This document shows positions 45,270-55,971 of a DNA stretch of 64,000 nt, one piece after another. Below the pieces are notes generated by a model. It had not been told where the DNA came from and did not search any database. It saw nothing but the letters and a program-made list of their open reading frames with translations. Origin of the DNA: Chitinophaga agri. GTDB taxonomy: Bacteria; Bacteroidota; Bacteroidia; Chitinophagales; Chitinophagaceae. Position 1 is the first letter of the stretch. Each line of letters starts with the position of its first letter. The position numbers and the translations under genes are program-made. The stretch covers positions 3,658,001 through 3,722,000 of the forward strand of contig NZ_CP048113.1 in the NCBI RefSeq assembly GCF_010093065.1. The letters are read 5' to 3'.

Positions 45270-45518
45270 CTTCGCTTCCGCTCCTTCAACAAGCACAGTT
45301 GCTTTATTTCTGTAGACTTCCACGAAACCACCTTCTATGTTATAGAACTCGCTCTGTGTTTTATCCTTCAGCACCTTCATCCTGCCTTTGCCGAGGGCAG
45401 CGATCAACGGCGCGTGCTTATCCAGCACTTCGAAAAGACCGTCAATGCCTGGCAGCTGTACACCATACACTTCGCCGGAATACAGTTTTCTCTCAGGTGT
45501 TAATACTTCTAATAACAT
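45267..45518 (-). CDS. atpC: ATP synthase epsilon subunit, short form
   Basis: An 83-residue protein matching the N-terminal beta-sandwich of epsilon (LEVLTPERKLYSGEVYGVQL, GIDGLFEVLDKHAPLIAALG). The C-terminal two-helix domain that inhibits the enzyme in other bacteria is missing, as is common in Bacteroidota, so regulation must differ. It follows atpD by 24 bases. Confidence 0.93.
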   Translation of the reverse strand: MLLEVLTPERKLYSGEVYGVQLPGIDGLFEVLDKHAPLIAALGKGRMKVLKDKTQSEFYNIEGGFVEVYRNKATVLVEGAEAK

Positions 45519-45542
45519 ATTAAAAGTTAAGGGTGAAAAATA

Positions 45543-47672
<2,130 letters not shown>

Positions 47673-49040
47673 ATGAAAAACATAAAACAATATATTTATT
47701 TATCTGTGATCATAGCTTCGCTGTCCGTCACTGCCGTCTCCTGTGCTTCGTCACAGCCTTACGCCTACCAGCAGTCATACCAGCAGCCGTATCAGGAAAC
47801 GCAGGTTTCCGTATCCGGTTTCTATGATGCGCTCAGCCCATATGGCCGCTGGACCTCCTATGGTAATTAAGGACAGGTATGGATACCTAACGCCGGCCCG
47901 GACTTCCAGCCCTACGCCACTGCTGGTCACTGGGTTTACACCGATTATGGCTGGACATGGATGTCTGACTATGACTGGGGATGGGCGCCGTTCCACTACG
48001 GCCGCTGGACATTTGCCGACGGATATGGCTGGATGTGGATCCCAGGTACTGAATGGGGCCCTGCATGGGTTTCCTGGAGGAATAGCCCGGATTATTATGG
48101 ATGGGCGCCGCTTGGCCCTGGTATGACCATTGGTGTCAGTGTGAACATTCCGGTGAATTACTGGTCTTTCGTACCCTGTCAATACATTACCAGCCCTCGT
48201 GTGAATCACTACTATGTGGATAGAAGCAGGCGTGTTAATGTATATAACAATACAACCATCATCAATAATACAACGATCATCAATAACCGGACTTACTACC
48301 GTGGTCCCGCTACCCGGGATGTGGAACGTTACACCCGTAATGAAATCCGCCCGGTACGTGTAGTGGATGGCGCCCGTCCCGGACGTGCTTCTGTAGACCG
48401 CGGTCAGGTAAGCATGTACCGCCCGAGACCGGCTTCGTTGAATCAACCTTCCCGGAATAACTCGTTCACAAATGGTAATAACAACAACGACCGGAACAAT
48501 TCCGATCGTCCCGGAAGGACCGTACGCAGGGACAATATTCCTGACAGGAACAACGATGGCCGCCCTGATAACGTGCCGACACCTGGCAGAACAATAGACA
48601 GGGGTAATACGAACCGTCCGGATATCAATGGTACCGTTCCCAACAGACCCACTCCGGCTCCATCTGCGCCGGCTCCGTCTACTCCTTCTACTCCGTCTAC
48701 AAGGCCTGTATTCCCTTCGAATCCGGCGAATACCAGTCCAAGACCTGACAACTCACGGCCTGACCGTTTTAACAACAGGGCGGAATCCAGACCGATAACA
48801 CCAACGCCGGCTCCCGGACCAACATCGAGACCTCCACAGCCTCAGATGTCTCGTCCACAGCCACAGTCGCAGCCCCGTCAGATGGTAGCGCCCCCACAAC
48901 CAAGACAGGTACAACCTCCGGTTCAGTCGCGTCCGCAGGTACAACCGTCCCGGCCGCAACCACAACCGCAACAGGCACAGCCGCAGCGTTCTGCGCCTTC
49001 TTCCCCGCGTGGTGAGAGAGCGACCAGAGGTGGCCGTTAA
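47673..49040 (+). pseudogene. DUF6600-like lipoprotein gene with an in-frame stop
   Basis: Codons 1-65 (lipobox VSC-A, Gln/Tyr-rich mature start, then SGFYDALSPYGRWTSYGN) end in TAA at 47868-47870. The same frame then continues without another stop to 49040: GQVWIPNAGPDFQPYATAGH, WGWAPFHYGRW and WIPGTEWGPAWVSW. That is the DUF6600 core, and the TAA falls where the family has a Tyr (TAT or TAC). The C-terminal 200 residues are a Pro/Gln/Arg/Asn-rich disordered tail. It is a recent nonsense mutation, a readthrough site or a sequencing error. A separate start at 47961 is possible but would remove the signal. Confidence 0.75.
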
Positions 49041-49043
49041 CAA

Positions 49044-49565
49044 TCAGCAGCCATAAACTTCGAGATAAATTTCAGTACTAATTCTTGTAAAGGTATGTTC
49101 CTCCGGGGGCATACCTTTTTGCATGAGCAGCATCGGCAAAGGCTGTCCGCCGGCCTGATAGGGAGGCTGTAGATAAGTAAATGCATACGTCTCGAATCCC
49201 AGTCCTTCGTAAAACCTGATCCGGCGCTGCGCATCAATCGTATGAGGTGGTTCAACCTCCAGTACGATAGAAGGATATTCCTGTTCCATTAACCGCATTA
49301 CGGCGCTACCAATACCTGCTCCCCGCTGCTCCGGACTCACGGCGAAGTGTTCAATAAAAGCGAAGTCCGTCAGTTGCCAGTAAAAGACAAACCCGGCAAA
49401 TACATTATCATTTTCCAGCAGTGCCAGTCTTAATGCACCACTGTTGAGTAATGTTTGCTGGGCAGGCAGGTTCCTACGTTCTTCCACTGGGAAGGCCTGT
49501 TCATACAACTGTATGACCTGATCAGGAATGTTAACGGGTGATAATAAATAGCGTATTGACAACAT
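49044..49565 (-). CDS. GNAT-family N-acetyltransferase
   Basis: A 173-residue acetyltransferase with the acetyl-CoA loop QRGAGIGSAVMRLM, FIEHFAVSP before it, and RIRFYEGLGFETY after it. The longer frame begins with a TTG at 49574 inside a TACCTTTG promoter box (CAAAGGTA 49572-49579 on the plus strand), so the ATG at 49563-49565 is the likely start and the transcript may be nearly leaderless. Substrate unknown. Its 3' end nearly touches that of the DUF6600-like gene on the other strand. Confidence 0.88.
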   Translation of the reverse strand: MLSIRYLLSPVNIPDQVIQLYEQAFPVEERRNLPAQQTLLNSGALRLALLENDNVFAGFVFYWQLTDFAFIEHFAVSPEQRGAGIGSAVMRLMEQEYPSIVLEVEPPHTIDAQRRIRFYEGLGFETYAFTYLQPPYQAGGQPLPMLLMQKGMPPEEHTFTRISTEIYLEVYGC

Positions 49566-49665
49566 TTGCCACAAAGGTAAGGCAAGTGGTTACACACAGG
49601 CATGACCGGTATCAGATGATCAGAACCTACAGATCAGTGAGGGGCAGGTGCGTACAAAAATACCA

Positions 49666-49709
49666 GAGGTACTGACTGTAGTTTCGTCCAAAAACCACAG
49701 CAGTACCTC
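49666..49709 (-). terminator. terminator of the export operon
   Basis: A long hairpin (GAGGTACTG and CAGTACCTC with pairing continued inward) followed on the minus strand by TGGTATTTTTG, about 50 bases after the stop at 49759. Confidence 0.65.
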
Positions 49710-49758
49710 ACAAACGAGAACCCAAGATTAATATTTAAAAGACGTATAATCCAAATGA

Positions 49759-50361
49759 TCACTGTGGCACACACATGTAAGGATCTTCTGATCCGGGTGC
49801 CGCAGGCTTATTAACAGACCAGCAGAAGTTCATTGCCTGACTGGTAATACTTTGCAGGTGTAGTGATACCTTCTGTCCCTTACGACTGGCAGACGCGTCT
49901 ACCGACTTGGTTCCCTTTGCCGGCACATCGTTGATGGTATACTGCTCTGTTTTAAATACATCGCCATTACCCTTCATGTACTGCACAGAGACAACCACAT
50001 TATCCAGCGGATATTCTGCCTGGTTCCTTACGATGATCTTCAGGTCCTTGATACCTCCGAGAAAACCGGTACGGTAATCACTTGTATTCACCGAAATAAA
50101 CTGTTTCCAGTTACGGCGGTAATATGTACGGCGTTCTACAAATGTACCCTCGGTACGTTGTCTTATTTCTCTCCTGTCGGCAATCTGCCGGGCCGTCTGG
50201 CTATTGACATCAAGAGAACGTCTCAGGTCGCGGTTCTCGTTGATCAGGCGTCCGTTCTCAGACAATACCTGCTTCACACGCTTCTGCTGCCTGGAATAGC
50301 TCAATACCAGGAAAATGATCAGGAAGAAGATTACAATAATATACCCTGCTTGTCGCTTCAT
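49759..50361 (-). CDS. membrane-anchored protein with a C-terminal beta domain
   Basis: A 200-residue protein with one N-terminal helix (AGYIIVIFFLIIFLVLSY), a coiled-coil stretch (about 25-75: RVKQVLSENGRLINENRDLR), a basic YYRRNW segment, and a beta-rich C-terminus (DLKIIVRNQAEYPLDNVVVS) like an FxLYD-type domain. It ends PYMCVPQ. It is the last gene of the TolC/permease/adaptor operon and may be an accessory subunit. No named family. Confidence 0.7.
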   Translation of the reverse strand: MKRQAGYIIVIFFLIIFLVLSYSRQQKRVKQVLSENGRLINENRDLRRSLDVNSQTARQIADRREIRQRTEGTFVERRTYYRRNWKQFISVNTSDYRTGFLGGIKDLKIIVRNQAEYPLDNVVVSVQYMKGNGDVFKTEQYTINDVPAKGTKSVDASASRKGQKVSLHLQSITSQAMNFCWSVNKPAAPGSEDPYMCVPQ

Positions 50362-50397
50362 ACCAAGCGAGTAGAAAAAATAGTGCCAACTACGGAC

Positions 50398-51873
50398 TCA
50401 TCTTTCTGTAAATTCATACCTGATCTTCTGAGACTTCTCAAAATCGTACAGCGTCAGCAGCCTGACGGTATAGTAAGACGTCCAGAAGGAACGCAGTGCA
50501 TTTATATAGTTCTGATTCGCCTGATCTTTCTCCGTTTGCGCCAGATTAAGGTCTGTAATAGATATCTTCCCAATGAAATAACGTTGCTTCGTGATCTCAT
50601 ATCGCTGTTTCGCTATCGTATCCGCCTTAGACGCACTTTCCAGCAGTTTACGCTGGATGTTGAATTGTTGTGTCTGCAGATAGATCTCCTGTTCGAAATT
50701 ACGTTCCTGTTGCTGTATATCTATCTCTACCAGTTCCTGGTTAGCCTTCGCCTGTCTGACACGATTCCGGGCCTTTCCCCAGTCTATGATCGGAATAGAC
50801 ACCCCAACACTCAGTAACTGGTTTTGCTGCAGATTTCCACCTCCGTAAGCATTCTTTATCGAGCTTCCCTGACGTGCCTGTCCGAAGTTGGCCGAGAGGT
50901 TCAGCTGATAGCCGTTGTTCCCTCTTGCCTCGGCCACCGTTTGCTCCGCTTCCAGTCGCTGACGGCGGAAACTTAATACGGCCTGCCGGTTGTCCTGTGC
51001 TTCCCGTTGTGCTGTCTCCAGTGGTATCTGTAGCGACGGGATCGTATCGGGTAAGGCTACCTGTATGGATGCCCCTTTGGGTAAGGTGAGGAACTGGGTC
51101 AGTTCCCGGTAGGCGATCTCTTTATTAAGAGCAGCCTGCTCCAGGTTATTACGGGCGTTAAGGAGGTTCAGTTCTATCTGCAACAACTCATTCTCTGCGA
51201 TCTTCCCCAGCTCAAACCGCCCTTTTGATATCCGGTACAGTGTATCGGTATTGGCGACGTTCTGTTGCAATATTAACTCCTGCTGCTGTGCCATCAACGC
51301 ATTGAAGAAAAAACCCGATGCCTGTAACCCGGTTTGTTCCAGGGCTTCTATGTATTCCTTCTTGGATTCTTCATATAATAAGGGCTGTATACGGGCATCC
51401 CAGCGGTAGGGATTGTACAGCATTGTAGGCTGAGAATAGTTGATCATAAACGGTGTGGACAGATAACCTACACTCGAGAATGGATCAAATACATCGTTAC
51501 GTTGCAGGTTGGTGGCAACAGATAACTGTCCGCCGGTGAACGGTACGATCTGGTCAGCTGCCAGGCTCGTAAAGGTGTAGGAATAGGAGCTACGGCTGAA
51601 CGCGTAGGTTCCATCCGGCTGACGGATGCTTTCTATATTACCCAGGAAGCTACTGTTATTGGATGCCTGTAGCCGCAGCTGCGGACGGCGTCCTGCCACG
51701 TAGTACCGGTAGGCATACAAACTATTCAGCGCACTGCTGCGCGCCTTATAATAGGAAGGTGATTGCTGCTGTGCCTGTGATACCACACCCTGCAAAGACA
51801 ATGTTTGCTGTGCATAGGTAAAAGAACAGGTTAACAATCCACAAAGTGTAAACAGGATACGTGTCTTAATCAT
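50398..51873 (-). CDS. TolC-family outer-membrane efflux protein
   Basis: A 491-residue protein with a signal peptide (about 1-21, TYAQ) and two outer-membrane efflux repeats made of long coiled-coil helices (LNLLNARNNLEQAALNKEIA and AQTEKDQANQNYINALRSFW). It begins inside the permease gene (8-base overlap), so the two are translationally coupled and form one export system with the adaptor. Confidence 0.92.
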   Translation of the reverse strand: MIKTRILFTLCGLLTCSFTYAQQTLSLQGVVSQAQQQSPSYYKARSSALNSLYAYRYYVAGRRPQLRLQASNNSSFLGNIESIRQPDGTYAFSRSSYSYTFTSLAADQIVPFTGGQLSVATNLQRNDVFDPFSSVGYLSTPFMINYSQPTMLYNPYRWDARIQPLLYEESKKEYIEALEQTGLQASGFFFNALMAQQQELILQQNVANTDTLYRISKGRFELGKIAENELLQIELNLLNARNNLEQAALNKEIAYRELTQFLTLPKGASIQVALPDTIPSLQIPLETAQREAQDNRQAVLSFRRQRLEAEQTVAEARGNNGYQLNLSANFGQARQGSSIKNAYGGGNLQQNQLLSVGVSIPIIDWGKARNRVRQAKANQELVEIDIQQQERNFEQEIYLQTQQFNIQRKLLESASKADTIAKQRYEITKQRYFIGKISITDLNLAQTEKDQANQNYINALRSFWTSYYTVRLLTLYDFEKSQKIRYEFTER

Positions 51874-53209
51874 GTCGCAAACATTCTATCGGGTTCTTAT
51901 GTGCCGCTTTACGGGCAGGGGAAATACCAAAGATGAGTCCTACTGCTGATGCCAGCACGAAGGATATGAAAATGGAAATACCGGAGACAATAGTATGGAT
52001 ATCCGCCAGCTTATCTACCAGGTAAGCGCCTGAAACGCCCAGTATCACGCCTATTATGCCTCCTGTAAGACTGATCAGTACTGACTCGAAAAGGAACTGC
52101 ATCACAATATCCTTTTTCTGCGCACCCAGTGCCAGACGTATACCGATCTCGCGGGTACGCTCCAGTACAGAAGCCAGCATAATGTTCATAATACCGATAC
52201 CACCTACCAGCAGGGATATACCTGCGATAGCACTCAGTACGATATTGAAGACATCCTTTGTTTTCTGCTGTTGTTTCAGCAGCTGTTCAGGAATAGTGAT
52301 CTCAAAGTCAAGTACATCATTGTGCCGGCGACGCAGCATCCGGCTGATGATCGTCGCTGACTCAGACAGGGATTCTGCATCGTGTACCTGTATCACTAAC
52401 TGGTCCAGCTGATGAAAGATCTTATTACCTGGTTGCGGTTGTTCGCCCCAGTTCTCTTCTCCCGCACCGAGATAAAGGGACGGATTCTGATATCGTATCA
52501 GCGATGTCTGTATCGGAATATAGATATCAAGATTGTAATCCCTGATACCGAGGTTATCTTTGGTCGTTTTAGAAATAGCCTTTTCTTCTGTCACACCAAT
52601 GATCTTCAGCCATTGCACACCACACTTTATGGTTTTACCAATAGGATCTTCTGCAATAAAAAACTTTCGCTTTACATCACTTCCGATCACACATACACCA
52701 TCTCCCGATAACAACTGATGCTGATTAAATGAACTACCTGCACCTATTCTGATATTGTTGATCGAAAAGAATGCAGGCTCGATACCTACTATTTTGAGTT
52801 TACTGCTTTTGGAACCATATATCACATCTTTCTCCTGTATCATTTCAGGGCTGATAGCAGCTACAGTAGGGATCATGCGCTGGATGCTCTGTGCATCGGC
52901 CACACTCAGTCCCTTTGAGAAACGTGCTTTGGTATTGGAGGATTTGTTGTTATTCTCCTTGTCTTCCGACTGTTTCTGCTGATCATCATCTTTCTTGTCT
53001 TCTGCTTTTGGCTTGATAACAATATTATTCACACCAACGAGCTTCATCTGATCGAGGATCTCTGCCTGTGCGCCCCGACCTATAGCCAGCATGGCGATTA
53101 CAGCAGCCACACCGAATATAATGCCCAGTGCCGTCAGAAAAGACCGTAACCGGTTGGCGCCGAGGGAGTCCAGGGCGATATATAGGTTGTTGAAATTGCG
53201 GTCCAGCAT
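51866..53209 (-). CDS. MacB/FtsX-type ABC permease without ATPase domain
   Basis: A 447-residue permease with an N-terminal helix (RSFLTALGIIFGVAAVIAML), a large periplasmic core domain, and three C-terminal helices (LSAIAGISLLVGGIGIMNIM, ESVLISLTGGIIGVILGV, FISFVLASAVGLIFG). LASVLERTREIGIRLALGA is the FtsX signature. Residues 66-98 form a charged low-complexity insert (KKDDDQQKQSEDKENNN). MacB of E. coli has a fused ATPase; this one does not, and no separate ATPase gene lies in the operon. Confidence 0.92.
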   Translation of the reverse strand: MLDRNFNNLYIALDSLGANRLRSFLTALGIIFGVAAVIAMLAIGRGAQAEILDQMKLVGVNNIVIKPKAEDKKDDDQQKQSEDKENNNKSSNTKARFSKGLSVADAQSIQRMIPTVAAISPEMIQEKDVIYGSKSSKLKIVGIEPAFFSINNIRIGAGSSFNQHQLLSGDGVCVIGSDVKRKFFIAEDPIGKTIKCGVQWLKIIGVTEEKAISKTTKDNLGIRDYNLDIYIPIQTSLIRYQNPSLYLGAGEENWGEQPQPGNKIFHQLDQLVIQVHDAESLSESATIISRMLRRRHNDVLDFEITIPEQLLKQQQKTKDVFNIVLSAIAGISLLVGGIGIMNIMLASVLERTREIGIRLALGAQKKDIVMQFLFESVLISLTGGIIGVILGVSGAYLVDKLADIHTIVSGISIFISFVLASAVGLIFGISPARKAAHKNPIECLRHD

Positions 53210-53213
53210 TACA

Positions 53214-54464
53214 CTATTTTAAAGTCGTTATTTTGGATTCCTTTGCTGACGCAGGTTCAGAGAGACATACGACATCTCCTTCTGCCAGTCCTTTTTCAAC
53301 AATTACTTCTTCATCATTGGATTTACCTAATAGCACCTGTTGTTTGGTGATGTTACCTGACTTACGCAGGTAGACGAAGCTGGTCTTGCCTTCGGCGAAA
53401 ACAGCCTCCAGCGGGATGATCAGCTTACCAGGCACTTCGCTGATCAGGATGTTATTGGAGGTAGTCATCCCCGGTTTCAGAATAGAGTCCACCTTATTGA
53501 GCTTGATATTTACTTCAAATACTTTCGCTGTGGCACCCGGACGGGTTTCTCCGATATTCGCCACTGTTTTAACAACACCTTCCATTTTTATTTCGGGAAA
53601 GGCGTCAAGTCCCATTGTCACTTTCTGTGACTGATGAATTTTACTGATGTCCACTTCATTGATGAACACCTTGGATAACATGGATGAAAGGTCCGGCAGC
53701 ATGGCTACGCGAGGATCCCAGGGACGCACGACAGACCCTGTTTTCTTTTTACCTCCGGTAGACCAGTCAGTAATATATACTAATAACCCATTTTTAGGTG
53801 CCTTAATAACGAAACGGCTTTTCAGCTCTTCCAGTCTGCCGATGACCTTATTGAACTCTTCGGCTTCACGCATGGCCTGCTGCATCTTCGTAGCCGCCTG
53901 TTTTTGTTTGATCTTGTAATTTTCTTTCATCTGCACAAGATCACGCTGTGCCTTTTCGAGATCGACCTCTGCCTGGCGGATCGTAGCCGGGGGCTCATAC
54001 TTACTGAGTTCCAGTGCAAGCTTCTTTTGTTCCATGGTGAACTGGAGGTTGGTCTGCTGATCGCGCGCATCTCTGAGCGTGAGCGCAGTATCAAGCGCCG
54101 TCTGGGTAATGTTTGCATTCGACTTTTCCAGCGACAACTGTGTATCACTGATACGTTTATTCACTAACGTTGGGTCAAGGGTCGCAATGTAATCTCCTTC
54201 TTTCACGCGGGAGCCTTCATTCACCATTTCCTGGATCTTGATCTCTTCATAGATCTGGTTAGACTGGAGATCGGCAGGTGCGGAGATATAGACAGTATTT
54301 TCAGCCAGCAGTTCACCGGAACTATTCACGACATCGCGGAAACTTCCTTTGCGGACTTTGGCTGTTATACTGCTATCGGCAGCTTTACCAGCAAATACAA
54401 AATAACAGATTGCAATTACAGGCACAACAATGGCAGCTAGCAGCCATTTTTTCTTTTTAAGCAT
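53214..54464 (-). CDS. MacA/HlyD-type periplasmic adaptor
   Basis: A 416-residue membrane-fusion protein with an N-terminal helix (KWLLAAIVVPVIAICYFVF), a barrel and lipoyl-like half motifs (VVNSSGELLAENTVYISAP, VIKAPKNGLLVYITDWSTGG), a long coiled-coil hairpin (about 100-215), and a C-terminal domain ending LAEGDVVCLSEPASAKESK. It links the permease to the TolC-type channel. It is first in the operon; the permease starts five bases later. Confidence 0.92.
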   Translation of the reverse strand: MLKKKKWLLAAIVVPVIAICYFVFAGKAADSSITAKVRKGSFRDVVNSSGELLAENTVYISAPADLQSNQIYEEIKIQEMVNEGSRVKEGDYIATLDPTLVNKRISDTQLSLEKSNANITQTALDTALTLRDARDQQTNLQFTMEQKKLALELSKYEPPATIRQAEVDLEKAQRDLVQMKENYKIKQKQAATKMQQAMREAEEFNKVIGRLEELKSRFVIKAPKNGLLVYITDWSTGGKKKTGSVVRPWDPRVAMLPDLSSMLSKVFINEVDISKIHQSQKVTMGLDAFPEIKMEGVVKTVANIGETRPGATAKVFEVNIKLNKVDSILKPGMTTSNNILISEVPGKLIIPLEAVFAEGKTSFVYLRKSGNITKQQVLLGKSNDEEVIVEKGLAEGDVVCLSEPASAKESKITTLK

Positions 54465-54669
54465 AGTGGGTAAAATGGAATTAGGAAAGGCCGGGACACT
54501 GAGTTGCTACAGACACGTTATAAAAGTAATCGTCCATTTGAAAAATAAATGTTAAAAGTACCTGTATCTGCAATCATTATCGACGGATGGGTGCAATCCA
54601 GTCGTCATTTACCCAACCCTATCGACTATCAGTAAAAAACCTATTTTTGCACCTCAAATTAGCTTCCCT

Positions 54670-55839
54670 ATGGAACTGGTGATCGTAAATAACGAGAAGA
54701 CTGCAAGGCAGTTTATCGACGTGCATGTTCAGTTGAATAAGAATGTACCGGGCTGGATACGCCCGCTGGATAAGGATATAGATCTGGTTTTCAATCCCGA
54801 GAAGAACAAGGCATACCGGCAGGGCGAATGCGTCCGCTGGATCCTGAAAGACGATAAGGGGAAACTGATCGGTCGTATCGCCGCATTTGTGAATAAGAAA
54901 TATAAGTCCAAAGGCGACAAGCAGCCTACGGGTGGTGTCGGCTTTTTTGATTGTATCAATGATCAGAAAACCGCCAACTTCCTGTTTGATACTGCCCGTG
55001 AATGGCTGAGAGAAAGGGGTATGGGCGCGATGGATGGCCCGATCAACTTTGGAGAGCGCGACCGTTGGTGGGGACTGCTGGTAGAGGGTTTTCACGAACC
55101 GCTGTACGGCATGAACTTCAATCCACCTTACTACCAGCAGCTGCTGGAAAACTATGGTTTTCAGCCCTTCTTTCACCAGATCTGCTACGCAATGAGTGTT
55201 GACACCCAGCTACAGCCAAAGTTCTACGAAAGGCATGCGGCTATTGCAAAAGATCCTGATTATCGCGCGGAATATATTGATAAAAAGAACCTGGATAAAT
55301 ATGCCGGCGACTTCACCTTCATCTATAACAAGGCCTGGGCCGGACATGACGGAGGAAAAGATATCACCAAACAACAGGCACTGGCTATCTTCAAGCAGAT
55401 GTCAGCAGTGATGGATGAAAAAATCGTCTGGTTTGCCTATTATAAAAATGAGCCTATCGGCTGCTGGCTGAACATTCCGGAGCTCAATCAGCTCTTCAAA
55501 CACATGAATGGGAAATTCGGCATCCTCCAGAAACTTTTATTTCTCTTCCTTAAATTAAGGAAGAAGAACAACAAATTTACGGGTATCGTATTTGGGGTGA
55601 TTCCTGAGTTTCAGGGTAAGGGAGTGGACTCATACATCATTATTGAGGCTGCCAAGATCATTCAGAAAAAACTTGCCTATAAAGAGTACGAATTACAGTG
55701 GATCGGTGATTTCAATCCTAAAATGATCAATATCGCCGAAAGTCTGGGTACCTATATCAGCCGCAGGCTCACCACCTACCGTTACCTTTTTGACAGGAAC
55801 CAGCCGTATGAACGCCACCCTATTCTGGGCGTAAGATAG
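54670..55839 (+). CDS. GNAT-like protein, 389 residues
   Basis: A family well known in Bacteroidota: N-terminal VNNEKTARQFIDVHVQLNKN and LVFNPEKNKAYRQGE, then GFFDCINDQKTANFLFDTAR, MGAMDGPINFGERDRWWGLL and the second half with VWFAYYKNEPIGCWLNIPEL and GVIPEFQGKGVDSYIIIEAA. The last segment fits an acetyl-CoA loop. The fold suggests a double GNAT. The substrate is unknown. It is convergent with the hybrid kinase gene, separated by a perfect hairpin. Confidence 0.85.
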   Translation: MELVIVNNEKTARQFIDVHVQLNKNVPGWIRPLDKDIDLVFNPEKNKAYRQGECVRWILKDDKGKLIGRIAAFVNKKYKSKGDKQPTGGVGFFDCINDQKTANFLFDTAREWLRERGMGAMDGPINFGERDRWWGLLVEGFHEPLYGMNFNPPYYQQLLENYGFQPFFHQICYAMSVDTQLQPKFYERHAAIAKDPDYRAEYIDKKNLDKYAGDFTFIYNKAWAGHDGGKDITKQQALAIFKQMSAVMDEKIVWFAYYKNEPIGCWLNIPELNQLFKHMNGKFGILQKLLFLFLKLRKKNNKFTGIVFGVIPEFQGKGVDSYIIIEAAKIIQKKLAYKEYELQWIGDFNPKMINIAESLGTYISRRLTTYRYLFDRNQPYERHPILGVR

Positions 55840-55882
55840 CAGCAGACAGGAAACAGGAAGACCAGCCACCAAAGACGGTCTT

Positions 55883-55933
55883 ATAAGATAAAGCAAAATG
55901 GTCCGCCAGGCGGACCATTTTGCTTTATCTTAT
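55883..55933. terminator. bidirectional terminator with 25-base perfect arms
   Basis: Arms 55883-55907 and 55909-55933 are exact complements around a single A. A-rich before and T-rich after (GCTTTATCTTAT), in both orientations, between two converging genes. Confidence 0.85.
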
Positions 55934-55971
55934 GCTGGTAACTGTGAGCTGAACAGTAGCCGTAGAGCCGG

